Shown: piece by piece, positions 1 to 10,410 of the stretch
Numbering within the stretch: position 1 is the stretch's first letter
How the letters are laid out: every line of letters begins with the position of its first letter
NCBI GenBank assembly: GCA_947473045.1
Contig: CANJCO010000001.1
Span: 124,001-188,000 of the forward strand
Length of the DNA: 64,000 bases
Direction of reading: 5' to 3'
Source of the DNA: Myxococcales bacterium
GTDB taxonomy: Bacteria > Myxococcota_A > Polyangia > Polyangiales > Polyangiaceae
Notes under the pieces: generated by a model
What the model saw: the letters and a program-made list of their open reading frames with translations, nothing else
The model's database searches: none
Told to the model about the DNA's origin: nothing
Program-made: the position numbers and the translations under genes

Positions 1-363
1 ATGGGCGGTTCATGCAGCTCGAACTCCGATTGCGGCGGCGCGTCGTGCCGCAGCGGCAAATGCGCGAACGCGCCCGACGGCACGTGCAGCAGCAACTCCG
101 ACTGCGGCGCGGGTTCTTGCCGCAGCGGCAAATGCGCGGCCGGCGGGGGCGGGTGCAGCAGCAACTCCGATTGCGGGCCGGGCGTCAGCTGCCGCAGCGG
201 CGTGTGCGCCACGGCGCAGGGCGGCACGTGCAGCTCGAACTCCGACTGCGGCGGTGCGTCGTGCCGAAGCGGCAAGTGCGCCAACTCGCCCGACGGCACG
301 TGCAGCTCGAACTCCGACTGCGGCAAGGGCTCGTGCCGCAGCGGCAAGTGCGCGATGAACTGA
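1..363 (+). CDS. Cys-rich repeat protein, C-terminal part (5' end outside window)
   Basis: The frame is already open at base 1 and stops with TGA at 361-363, so this is probably the C-terminal end of a longer protein; the ATG at base 1 looks coincidental. What is visible is five repeats of about 24 residues with core CSSNSDCGxxSCRSGKCA, spacing C-x5-C-x4-C-x4-C, joined by short Gly/Ala/Asp linkers. Four Cys per unit suggests two disulfides in an exported protein. Such repeats are common in myxobacterial surface proteins. The DNA of the units is also near-identical, pointing to recent tandem duplication. No catalytic motif or C-terminal anchor is seen; function unknown. Confidence 0.7.
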   Translation: MGGSCSSNSDCGGASCRSGKCANAPDGTCSSNSDCGAGSCRSGKCAAGGGGCSSNSDCGPGVSCRSGVCATAQGGTCSSNSDCGGASCRSGKCANSPDGTCSSNSDCGKGSCRSGKCAMN

Positions 364-415
364 GCCGCCCCTGCGATCGCCCGGGAGGGCCGCCGGTCTG
401 CGAACGCCGCGGCGG

Positions 416-2335
<1,920 letters not shown>

Positions 2336-2385
2336 CGGTTTGGGCGCGCACTGCTACCACGTCCCGCACCCGCCGCGGATTCGCG

Positions 2386-3600
2386 GTGATTTCGCGCGCT
2401 CGGTCGACTATTGCTGCTGCCGTGGGATCTGGCCTTCTCTGGCTGCTTGACGCGGACGTGTTCGCGCCCGCGGCATGCGGAAGGCTCGACGTGCTCGTGG
2501 GCGGCGGCAAGGTGCTGGCGATGCTGCCAGCGTCGGGGGAGCGGCCTGCGCTGCCGGGCTGCACGACGTTTGATTTGCACGGATCGCGGCTGATTCCAGG
2601 GCTGATCGACGCGCACGTGCACCTCACCGGCGGCGGCGGCGAGTCGGGCCCGGCTTCGCGCGTTCCGGCGGTCGCGCTCTCGGCGCTCACCCGCGGCGGC
2701 GTCACGAGCTGCGTCGGGGTGCTTGGCACCGACGGCACCACCCGCGATGTGCCGTCGCTCGTCGCGTGCGCGCTGGGCCTGCGCGAGCAGGGGCTGTCGG
2801 CGTGGTGCTGGACGGGCGGCTATCAGGTGCCGCCCCGCACCCTCACCGGATCCGTGCGGTCCGACATCGTCTTCGTCGACCCGATTGTGGGAGCGGGCGA
2901 AATCGCCATCAGCGATCACCGGTCTTCGCAGCCCACCTTCGACGAGATCGCGCGCCTCGCCGCCGACTGTCATGTGGCGGGCATGATGAGCGGCAAGGCC
3001 GGCGTGCTGCACTTGCACCTCGGCGACGGCGCGCGCGGGCTCGACCTCGTGCGGCGCTGCCTCGACGAAACCGAGCTCCCTGCGCGCGTATTTCACCCGA
3101 CGCACGTCAACCGCAACACGCGGCTGTTTGCCGAGGCGCTGCTCCTGGCGGCTCGCGGGATCACCCTCGACGTGACTGCCTTTCCGGTCGAAGACGGCGA
3201 GGACGCCTACAGCGCCGCCGACGCCATCGAGCGCTTTTTCGCGAGCGGCGCACCCCGCGAGCGCCTCACCTGCAGCTCGGACGGGGGCGGGTGCCTGCCG
3301 ACGTTCGACGCGAGCGGTCGCGTGGTCACCATGGACGTGGGCCAGCCCGCAGCGCTGGCCGACACCCTGCGCGTGCTGCTCGGGCGCGGCGCCGCGCTGG
3401 CCGAGGTGCTGCCGGTGTTCACGTCGAACGTCGCCGAGCTGCTTCGCCTGAAAAACAAGGGGCGAATTGCCGTTGGCGCAGACGCCGACTTCGTGGTGCT
3501 CGGCAGCGACCATGAGGTGCGCGACGTGATCGCCGGCGGCAGGTTTATGGTTCGTGGGGGAGAGGTGAGCGTGAGAGGAATGTTCGAGGCAGCCCAATGA
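2386..3600 (+). CDS. iadA: isoaspartyl dipeptidase (beta-aspartyl dipeptidase), peptidase family M38
   Basis: Amidohydrolase that splits isoaspartyl dipeptides; beta-Asp-Arg released from cyanophycin is the expected substrate here. Family landmarks are in order: metal-binding DAHVHLTGGGGESGP near residue 76, GVLGTDG, TGGYQVP, AISDHRSSQP, SGKAGVLHLHLGD, HPTHVNRNTRLF and CSSDGGG. These match E. coli IadA closely from memory. The GTG at 2386 gives 404 aa; an in-frame GTG at 2422 would give 392 aa, nearer the E. coli length, and neither has a clear ribosome site. Its stop overlaps the cyanophycinase start (ATGA at 3597-3600), so the two are probably translationally coupled. This neighbourhood strongly supports a role in cyanophycin breakdown. 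Confidence 0.92.
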   Translation: MISRARSTIAAAVGSGLLWLLDADVFAPAACGRLDVLVGGGKVLAMLPASGERPALPGCTTFDLHGSRLIPGLIDAHVHLTGGGGESGPASRVPAVALSALTRGGVTSCVGVLGTDGTTRDVPSLVACALGLREQGLSAWCWTGGYQVPPRTLTGSVRSDIVFVDPIVGAGEIAISDHRSSQPTFDEIARLAADCHVAGMMSGKAGVLHLHLGDGARGLDLVRRCLDETELPARVFHPTHVNRNTRLFAEALLLAARGITLDVTAFPVEDGEDAYSAADAIERFFASGAPRERLTCSSDGGGCLPTFDASGRVVTMDVGQPAALADTLRVLLGRGAALAEVLPVFTSNVAELLRLKNKGRIAVGADADFVVLGSDHEVRDVIAGGRFMVRGGEVSVRGMFEAAQ

Positions 3601-4424
3601 GTCCGGCAAAAGTTGAGAGCGAAAAGACGCGCGGCTTCATCGTGCCCATCGGCGGCGCGGAAGACAAAGAAGGCACCGCTGCCATTTTGCGCAAGTTCAT
3701 CGAGGTGTCGGGGGGCAAGTCCGCCCGCATCGTGATTATCCCCACGGCGTCGAGCCTCGAGGACACCGGAAGGCGCTACGAGAAGCTCTTCCGAAAGCTC
3801 GGCGCCGACGAAGCCAAGTCGCTGCCCATCAGCACGCGCGACGACGCGGGCAAGGCCGAGTGGGTCGACTACATCGAGCGGGCCGGGGGCATCTTCATCA
3901 CCGGCGGCAATCAGCTGCGTTTGACGACCATCATCGGCGGAACCGCCATCGCCAAGGCGATTCGTCGCGCCAACGCGCGGGGCGTGACCGTCGGCGGCAC
4001 CAGCGCGGGCGCGGCCATTTTGAGCGAGCACATGATCGCCTACGGCGCCGAGGGACACACGCCCCACGCCGGCGACGTGACGCTCGTGCCCGGCTTCGGT
4101 CTGACCAACCGCATCATGATCGACCAGCATTTCAGGCAGCGCGACCGCCTGGGTCGCCTGCTCACTGCGCTGGCGTACAACCCGTTCGCCGTCGGCGTCG
4201 GCCTCGACGAAGACACTGCCGCGTTCATCGACCACAAAAAGGTGCTCCACGTCGTCGGCGCGGGCGCCATCACCGTAGTCGACGCCGGCGAGCTGTCGCA
4301 CTCGTCGATCGCCGACACCAAGGTCGGCAAGGCCGTGTCGATGACCAACGTCCGCCTGCACGTGCTCATCGACGGTGGCACGTTCGATCTCGAAACCCGC
4401 AAAGCCTCGCCCGGCGAAGGCTGA
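3597..4424 (+). CDS. cphB: cyanophycinase (peptidase S51)
   Basis: Serine hydrolase that cuts cyanophycin, multi-L-arginyl-poly-L-aspartate, into beta-Asp-Arg dipeptides. The 275-aa length is typical. Visible motifs are PIGGAEDK near the N terminus, FITGGNQLRL around residue 105, the nucleophile elbow GGTSAGAA with Ser near residue 136, and DQHFRQRDRLGRL around residue 180, all standard for the family. There is no signal peptide, so it is intracellular. It starts inside the stop of the iadA-like gene (ATGA overlap) and is followed 43 bp later by cphA, so degradation and synthesis genes share one operon. Confidence 0.95.
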   Translation: MSPAKVESEKTRGFIVPIGGAEDKEGTAAILRKFIEVSGGKSARIVIIPTASSLEDTGRRYEKLFRKLGADEAKSLPISTRDDAGKAEWVDYIERAGGIFITGGNQLRLTTIIGGTAIAKAIRRANARGVTVGGTSAGAAILSEHMIAYGAEGHTPHAGDVTLVPGFGLTNRIMIDQHFRQRDRLGRLLTALAYNPFAVGVGLDEDTAAFIDHKKVLHVVGAGAITVVDAGELSHSSIADTKVGKAVSMTNVRLHVLIDGGTFDLETRKASPGEG

Positions 4425-4467
4425 CGACGTTCTTCCTTTCACGCAGCTGCCAGCAAAGGGTCACGCC

Positions 4468-7281
4468 ATGGAACTCACCGAACGACGCGTTTATCGCGGT
4501 CCCAGCCTCTACGCGCACTTTCCCGTGATGCGGCTCACGGTCGACCTCGGCGCGCTCGAGGCCTGGCCGAGCGCGAAAATACCCGGCTTCGTCGACGGCC
4601 TCCTCGCGGCGATGCCCAGCTTGCAGCAGCACACGTGCTCGTTCGATCACGCGGGCGGGTTCGTGCGGCGGCTCACCGAAGACGGCGGCACGTGGCTGGG
4701 TCATGTGCTCGAGCACGTGGCCATCGAGCTGCAAGTGCTCACGGGCGCGAGCGTCTCTTTCGGCAAGACGCGCGGCGCAGGCGCCACCGGCGTCTACCAT
4801 GTGGTCTACGAGTTCGAGGAGGACCGCGTCGGCGAGGCCGCGGGCAACCTCGCGATGTCGCTGCTGCACAGCCTGCTGCCCGCTGATTTGCAGCCCGCCG
4901 TGACCACCGAGCCTGAGACGCCGTTCAACTTTCAAGCCGAGCTGGTCGAGCTGATCGCCTTCGCGCAGCGGCGCCAGCTGGGCCCGTCGACCGGATCGCT
5001 CGTGCGCGCAGCCGAAGCGCGCGACATCCCGTGGATGCGCCTCAACGACTTCAGCCTCGTGCAGTTCGGACAGGGCAAATACCAAAAGCGCATTCAAGCG
5101 ACGGTCACCTCTGAAACGCGCCACATCGCAGTCGAAATCGCCTCGGACAAAGAAGAGACGAACCGAATCCTCGGCGAGCTTGGGCTGCCCGTTCCGCGCC
5201 AGCGCCTCGTGCGCACCCCCGAGGCCGCCGCCGCCGCCGCCTCGCGTCTTGGCTACCCGGTCGTGGTCAAGCCGCTCGACGCCAACCACGGCCGCGGGGT
5301 GTCGCTCGATCTCAAGAACGCCGACGAAGTTCGCGCCGCGTTCGAAAAGGCGCGGGAGCACTCGCGCAGCGTCATCGTCGAGAACTTCCTCACCGGCTTC
5401 GATCACCGCATGCTCGTGATTGGCGGCGAGCTTGTGGCCGTGGCCAAGCGGGTTCCGGGCCACGTGGTGGGCGACGGCGCGCACACGATCGGCGAGCTCG
5501 TCGAGATCGTAAACCGCGATCCGCGCCGCGGGATCGGCCACGAAAAGGTGCTCACGCGCATCGAGCTCGACGCGCAGGCCGATCGCCTGATGGCCAGCAA
5601 GGGCGCCACGAAAGACACCGTCTTGCCCGCCGGCGAAGTGTTCTTTCTTCGCGGCACCGGCAACCTCTCCACTGGCGGCACCGCGATCGATCTCACCGAT
5701 GTGGTGCACCCCGACAACCGCGAAATGGCGGTGCGCGCGGCCAAGGCCATCGGCCTCGACGTGTGCGGCGTCGACTTCATCACGGCCGACGTGAGCGAGA
5801 GCTACCGCGACGTGGGCGGCGGCATCTGCGAGGTCAACGCGGCCCCGGGCTTCCGCATGCACGTCGCTCCGACCGAGGGAAAGCCCCGCGACGTCGCCGG
5901 GCCCGTCATCGACATGCTCTTCCCCAAAGGCTCGGCGTCGCGCATTCCGATCGCCGCCGTCACGGGCACCAACGGCAAGACGACGACCGCGCGCATGCTC
6001 GCGCACATTCAGAAGATGAACGGCCACACAGTCGGGCTCACAACGACCGACGGCGTGTACATCGATGGCGAACGCACCGTCGCAGGCGACATGACGGGTC
6101 CGAAATCAGCCCAAATGGTGCTCGGCGATCCTTCCGTCGATCTCGCCGTGCTCGAGACGGCGCGCGGTGGCCTGCTGCGCGCCGGAATGGGCTACCGCAG
6201 CTGCAACGTGGGGGCCGTGCTCAACGTCGCCGCCGATCACCTCGGCATGGGCGGCGTCGACACCATCGAGCAGCTCGCCGAAGTGAAGCGCATCGTCGTC
6301 GAGGTCGCGCGCGACTGCGCCGTGCTCAACGCCGATGATCTCCAGTGTCTCAAAATGGCCGATCACACCAAGGCGTCGCGCATCGCCTACGTGACCATGA
6401 ACCCGCGCCACGAGCTGGTGAAGAAGCACCTGCGGGCGGGGGGCCTCGCGGCAGTGCTCGAAGAGGGCATCAACGGTCACATGATCACCCTCTACGACAA
6501 GGGCACGCACTTGCCGCTGCTCTGGACGCACCTCATCCCCGCGACGCTCGAGGGCAAGGCGATGCACAACGTGCAAAACGCCATGTTCGCCGCCGTGATG
6601 GCCTACGCGATGGGCGTGAAGGTCGAGAACATCCGCCAGGGGCTGCGCACGTTCGACACTTCGTATTTTCAAGTTCCCGGTCGCACCAACGTCTTCGACG
6701 GACTGCCCTTCAAGGTCATCCTCGACTACGGCCACAACCCCGCCGCTGTGCAGGCCATGACCGATCTCGCCACGCGCCTCGAGTGCACCGGGCTGCGCGT
6801 GTGCGTGCTGTCGGCGCCCGGCGATCGCCGCGACGAGGACATCCGCGCGATGGCTCGCATCGTCGGCAAGGCGTTCGATCGCATCATTTTGCGCCGCGAT
6901 GACGATCTGCGCGGGCGCGGCCCCGAAGAAATTCCCCGCATGATGGAGGCCGAGCTGCGTGCCAGCGGCTACCCGATGCAGCACGTGCAGGTCATTGCCG
7001 ACGAGCACGCGGCCATCGCTGCCGCGCTCGAGGCAGGCGCGCGCGGCGACCTGCTGCTCGTCTTCGCCGACATGATCTCGCGCAGCTGGAAGCAGGTCAT
7101 CTATTTCAAGCCGACCGAGGCTCCGCCGAAATCGAAGAGCACGCCCCCGCCGGGCGACGCCGACGCGCCGGCGCTCACCCTCGGAACGCCGACCACCGAA
7201 GGCGGTGATCTCGCGCTCGGAGCGGCCGTCGTGATCGAAGACGAACGCGGGGTTCGCCTCGCCCGCGAACAGGACGACTGA
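4468..7281 (+). CDS. cphA: cyanophycin synthetase
   Basis: ATP-dependent ligase that elongates cyanophycin by adding Asp to the backbone and Arg to its side chain. It has 937 aa. There is an N-terminal domain (residues 1 to ~160), an ATP-grasp domain (~220-480, with VVVKPLDANHGRGV near 265 and GGGICEVNAAPGF near 450) and a Mur-ligase-like domain (~490-870) with P-loop GTNGKTTTARM near residue 500 and DYGHNPAA near 755. The last ~60 residues are a Pro/Ala/Asp-rich tail not typical of the core enzyme. The start is ATG 4468, preceded by AAAGGG at 4455-4460; the frame stays open further upstream, but that segment overlaps cphB. The gene sits between cphB and a Mur-ligase-only paralogue. Confidence 0.95.
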   Translation: MELTERRVYRGPSLYAHFPVMRLTVDLGALEAWPSAKIPGFVDGLLAAMPSLQQHTCSFDHAGGFVRRLTEDGGTWLGHVLEHVAIELQVLTGASVSFGKTRGAGATGVYHVVYEFEEDRVGEAAGNLAMSLLHSLLPADLQPAVTTEPETPFNFQAELVELIAFAQRRQLGPSTGSLVRAAEARDIPWMRLNDFSLVQFGQGKYQKRIQATVTSETRHIAVEIASDKEETNRILGELGLPVPRQRLVRTPEAAAAAASRLGYPVVVKPLDANHGRGVSLDLKNADEVRAAFEKAREHSRSVIVENFLTGFDHRMLVIGGELVAVAKRVPGHVVGDGAHTIGELVEIVNRDPRRGIGHEKVLTRIELDAQADRLMASKGATKDTVLPAGEVFFLRGTGNLSTGGTAIDLTDVVHPDNREMAVRAAKAIGLDVCGVDFITADVSESYRDVGGGICEVNAAPGFRMHVAPTEGKPRDVAGPVIDMLFPKGSASRIPIAAVTGTNGKTTTARMLAHIQKMNGHTVGLTTTDGVYIDGERTVAGDMTGPKSAQMVLGDPSVDLAVLETARGGLLRAGMGYRSCNVGAVLNVAADHLGMGGVDTIEQLAEVKRIVVEVARDCAVLNADDLQCLKMADHTKASRIAYVTMNPRHELVKKHLRAGGLAAVLEEGINGHMITLYDKGTHLPLLWTHLIPATLEGKAMHNVQNAMFAAVMAYAMGVKVENIRQGLRTFDTSYFQVPGRTNVFDGLPFKVILDYGHNPAAVQAMTDLATRLECTGLRVCVLSAPGDRRDEDIRAMARIVGKAFDRIILRRDDDLRGRGPEEIPRMMEAELRASGYPMQHVQVIADEHAAIAAALEAGARGDLLLVFADMISRSWKQVIYFKPTEAPPKSKSTPPPGDADAPALTLGTPTTEGGDLALGAAVVIEDERGVRLAREQDD

Positions 7282-7297
7282 ACAGGAATCCGACCGC

Positions 7298-9049
7298 TTG
7301 ATCCTCGTTGATGCCCGTCGCCTCACTGGTCCCAGCCACCTTTCGCGCGCCCCGATCGTAATCGCCGAGGTCACGCTCGAACCGGGCGAGGCGATCGCCG
7401 ACGCGCGCGCGGCGTACGCGGCGGAGCTGTCGCGCATGCGGCTCGCGCTCGGGTTGCCCGGCGGCGTGGCGCTGCTCACCCGGCCGCACGTCGGCGGCGC
7501 GGTGTTTGGCTACGAGGCGCCCGTCGACGTGATGCTCGCGTGCGCCGAGATGAGCGAGTGGGCCGGCATGTCGGCCGCCGAGCGGATGGCAGGGCGTCCG
7601 GCGCTCGATCTGGAGCCGAAGCGCGCCGAGATCGCCCTCATGCTGGACGAGCAGCGCAGCCCGCGACTTGTCGCGCTCGTGGCTGAAGCGGGGGTCCGCG
7701 GCGTGGCTGTTTTGTGGGACGACGAGCTCGTGACCTTCGGCATGGGGCGCGGTTCGGTCACGTTTCCCATCACGCCCCGCGCCGGGCTCCCGGAGGCCCG
7801 CGCGGTGCCGTGGAGTTCGCTCGCGCGCGTGCCGATCGCCCTGATTACAGGCACCAACGGCAAGACGACGACCTCGCGTCTGCTCGCGAAGATCGCAGCC
7901 GCGGCCGGTCTGCGCGCGGGAGTCGCGTCGACGGGCGGCATGATGCTCGCGGGCGAGACCCTCGCCGAGGGCGACTGGACGGGACCGGCTGCGGCGCGCA
8001 CCATTTTGCGTCGCGACGACGTAGACCTCGCGGTGCTCGAGACGGCGCGCGGTGGCATTTTGCGGCGCGGGCTGGCCGTCGACACGTGCGACGTGGCGGT
8101 GATCACCAACGTGCGCGACGACCACCTGGGCCTCTACGGCATCGACGACCTCTCCGCGATGACCGCCGTCAAAGGTCTCGTGGCCCAGGTCGTGCGTCCG
8201 GGCGGAGCGGCGGTGCTGGCGGCGAGCGATGTGCGGCTCGTGGCCCTCGCGCAGACGCTCGCGTGCGAAGTGATCTTCTTCGCCGATCTCGACGCGCCGC
8301 CGGCCGAAGGCGATCCTGCGACGAAGGTGCTCTCGGAGGCGCGCGCGCGCGGCGCCCGGAGCGTGCTCGCCCGTGATGGCGACATCGTCGTTCGCTCAGG
8401 CGAAGCCGAGGCCGTGCTCATGCGCGTCGACGAGGCCCCCATCACCTTCGGCGGCGCAGCCCGCTACAACGTGCAGAACGTCCTCGCCGCGATCGGCGCG
8501 GCGCTGTCGCTGGGGCTCCCCGAGGCGGCGATCGCGGCTGCCGTCCGCGCCTTCAGCCAGCACGACAACCCCGGTCGCGGTCAGCTCTCCGAGCACGGCG
8601 GCGTGCGCGTGCTCCGCGATTTCGGCCACAACGCCGACGGCGTGCGCGCCGTGATGCAGCTCGTTTCAAGGCTTCGCGAGCCGCCTCACCCGCGCGGACG
8701 GCTCACTGTCGTGACCGGAAGTCCGGGCGACCGCACCGACCGCGAGCTCGCTTGCGTGGCTGCGGCGATCTGCGAGGCGGCTCCCGATCGCGTGCTGGTG
8801 CGCGAGCTCGAACACTACCTTCGCGGGCGCTCGCTGGGCGAAGTGCCCGCCGTGCTGCGGCGTGAGCTGCTGGCTTGCGGGCTTGACGCGTCGGCGTTCG
8901 GCGTGACCGCGTCGGAGGTCTCGGCGCTTCGAGAGGCGCTCGCAGACGGCGCGCCAGGCGACTTCGTGGCCGTGCTGGTGCACGTCGAAGAGGACGAAAC
9001 CGCCGCATTTCTGGCCGCCTACGTGCCGCCTGCCCGTCCAGACGCCTGA
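7298..9049 (+). CDS. Mur-ligase family protein resembling the C-terminal domain of cyanophycin synthetase
   Basis: A 583-aa protein whose residues ~180-570 are a Mur-ligase module similar to that of the preceding cphA: TGTNGKTTTSRLL near 185, DWTGPAAARTILRRDDVDLAVLETARGGILRRG, ITNVRDDHLG and ARYNVQNVLAA. The first ~180 residues are not ATP-grasp; I do not recognise them. It therefore cannot carry the Arg/Asp chemistry of the ATP-grasp site alone and may assist CphA, prime synthesis or act on another substrate. TTG start at 7298, with AGGA at 7284-7287, only 16 bp after cphA. The stop codon lies inside the first, degenerate copy of the 22-bp repeat array. Confidence 0.85.
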   Translation: MILVDARRLTGPSHLSRAPIVIAEVTLEPGEAIADARAAYAAELSRMRLALGLPGGVALLTRPHVGGAVFGYEAPVDVMLACAEMSEWAGMSAAERMAGRPALDLEPKRAEIALMLDEQRSPRLVALVAEAGVRGVAVLWDDELVTFGMGRGSVTFPITPRAGLPEARAVPWSSLARVPIALITGTNGKTTTSRLLAKIAAAAGLRAGVASTGGMMLAGETLAEGDWTGPAAARTILRRDDVDLAVLETARGGILRRGLAVDTCDVAVITNVRDDHLGLYGIDDLSAMTAVKGLVAQVVRPGGAAVLAASDVRLVALAQTLACEVIFFADLDAPPAEGDPATKVLSEARARGARSVLARDGDIVVRSGEAEAVLMRVDEAPITFGGAARYNVQNVLAAIGAALSLGLPEAAIAAAVRAFSQHDNPGRGQLSEHGGVRVLRDFGHNADGVRAVMQLVSRLREPPHPRGRLTVVTGSPGDRTDRELACVAAAICEAAPDRVLVRELEHYLRGRSLGEVPAVLRRELLACGLDASAFGVTASEVSALREALADGAPGDFVAVLVHVEEDETAAFLAAYVPPARPDA

Positions 9050-9118
9050 ACACGTATGTTCACACGCCTGAACACGTATGTTCACACGCCTGAACACGTA
9101 TGTTCACACGCCTGAACA
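9035..9118 (+). repeat. 22-bp palindromic tandem repeat array, locus 1 (3 full copies plus 1 degenerate)
   Basis: Three exact copies of TGTTCACACGCCTGAACA start at 9057, 9079 and 9101, exactly 22 bp apart, joined by the 4-bp linker CGTA. Each copy is TGTTCA-N6-TGAACA, an inverted repeat. A fourth, degenerate copy (cgtccagacgcctgaaca) at 9035-9052 forms the last codons and stop of the upstream gene. The same core recurs eight times at 30106-30277. The array ends 80 bp before the likely start of the methyltransferase-NUDIX gene. Because 22 is not a multiple of three, it is not a coding repeat. Confidence 0.97.
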
Positions 9119-9197
9119 CGCTCGCGCGGGCGCCGGCGCGACGATCGGCGGGCGCGCCCCAACAAAACCCGCCGTCGGGGGCCGCATTCGGGGCAAC

Positions 9198-10394
9198 ATG
9201 CCGGCCATGGCAGGCATCGACGGCGCGCTGTGGCGCCTCAAGCAGTTCGTGCTCTTCGACGCAGGCGCGCTCCCGTATGCCGCGCTCACTTCGCAGTCCA
9301 CGTGGCGCGAGCACGGCGCCGGGTTGGCGGAGGCGGCGGGCGTGGCTGCCGGCGACCACGTGCTCGATCTCGGCTGCGGTCCCGGCGAGAGCGCCTTTGG
9401 CATGGCGGAGCGGGTGCCCGGCCTGCGGGTCACCGGAGTCGACTTCAGCCTGGCGATGGTCGCGATCGCGCAGCGGCGTCAGCGCCGAGCGGAGCGCGCG
9501 CAGCACGTCGCCTTTGCCCACGGTGACGCGATGCGCCTCCCGTTCGCCGACGGCACCTTCGACGCCGTCACGGGGCACAGCTTTTTGTACCTCGTGCCCG
9601 ACGCGGCCCGCGTCGCGGCCGAAGTGAAGCGTGTGCTCAAGCCGGGGGGCCGCTGCGTATTCCTCGAGCCCGCGCTCACGAGCGACTCGCGGCTGCTGCC
9701 GCCCGACGTACGCGCGCAGGCGCTGCGTGAGCCCAGGTTCGTGGCGAGCATGGCGCTCTGGCGCATCGTCTCGCGCAGGCGGCCGCGCTTCGACGCGGGC
9801 CGCTTCGCCGCGGTGTTCGCCGGCGCCGGCCTCGAGTTCCGGTCGGCCCGCGAGACGTTGCACGGCCTCGGCGTCATCGGCGTCGGCGCGCGTCCGCCGA
9901 TGCGCTCCCTCGCGGACGTCGACTGGTCCGCGTGGCGCGCGAAAGACCACGCCACGCTGCTCTTCGTCGTGCGCGAGGGGGAAGGCCGCGTGCTGCTCAT
10001 TCGCAAAAAGCGAGGCCTCGGCGCCGGCAAAATCAACGCTCCGGGAGGCCGCATCGAGCCGGGCGAGTCGCCGATGGCCGGCGCGATTCGCGAGTGTCAG
10101 GAGGAGCTGCACATCACGCCCACCGGCGTCACCGACAGCGGCGAGCTGAGCTTCCAGTTCGCCGACGGCTACGCCCTGCACGCGCGTGTATTTCGCGCGT
10201 CGGGCTTCGAGGGAGTGCCCACAGAGACTGACGAGGCCATCCCGATTTGGGCGCCCGCAAGCGATCTCCCATTTTCAGAAATGTGGACCGACGACGCGCT
10301 GTGGATCCCCCACATGCTCGCGCGCCGCCGGTTTTCGGGTCGCTTCGTGTTCGACGGCGACGCCATGCGCGATCACGCGCTGACGATCGGCTGA
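9198..10394 (+). CDS. fusion of SAM-dependent methyltransferase and MTH1-like NUDIX hydrolase
   Basis: Two-domain protein of 398 aa. Residues ~1-240 are a class I methyltransferase: motif I VLDLGCGPGESAFGM near 55, acidic GVDFS, then FDAVTGHSFLYLVPD and LKPGGRCVFLEP. Residues ~255-398 are a NUDIX hydrolase with the full box beginning GGRIEPGESP and continuing to REcQEEL. KINAPGGRIEPGESP and the FxFADGYALHARVF stretch resemble 8-oxo-dGTP diphosphatases of the MTH1/NUDT1 type. ATG 9198 is chosen because the longer in-frame start (ATG 9078) would translate the repeat array; ATG 9207 is also possible. The pairing of these domains is unusual, and the methyl acceptor is unknown. Confidence 0.88.
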   Translation: MPAMAGIDGALWRLKQFVLFDAGALPYAALTSQSTWREHGAGLAEAAGVAAGDHVLDLGCGPGESAFGMAERVPGLRVTGVDFSLAMVAIAQRRQRRAERAQHVAFAHGDAMRLPFADGTFDAVTGHSFLYLVPDAARVAAEVKRVLKPGGRCVFLEPALTSDSRLLPPDVRAQALREPRFVASMALWRIVSRRRPRFDAGRFAAVFAGAGLEFRSARETLHGLGVIGVGARPPMRSLADVDWSAWRAKDHATLLFVVREGEGRVLLIRKKRGLGAGKINAPGGRIEPGESPMAGAIRECQEELHITPTGVTDSGELSFQFADGYALHARVFRASGFEGVPTETDEAIPIWAPASDLPFSEMWTDDALWIPHMLARRRFSGRFVFDGDAMRDHALTIG

Positions 10395-10410
10395 CCCCCG
10401 CCGCGCGCGG

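Noticed and set aside
9078-9197. Longer N terminus for the methyltransferase-NUDIX protein
   Set aside because: It would translate the 22-bp repeat array, whose period is not a multiple of three; ATG 9198 begins where protein-like sequence starts.
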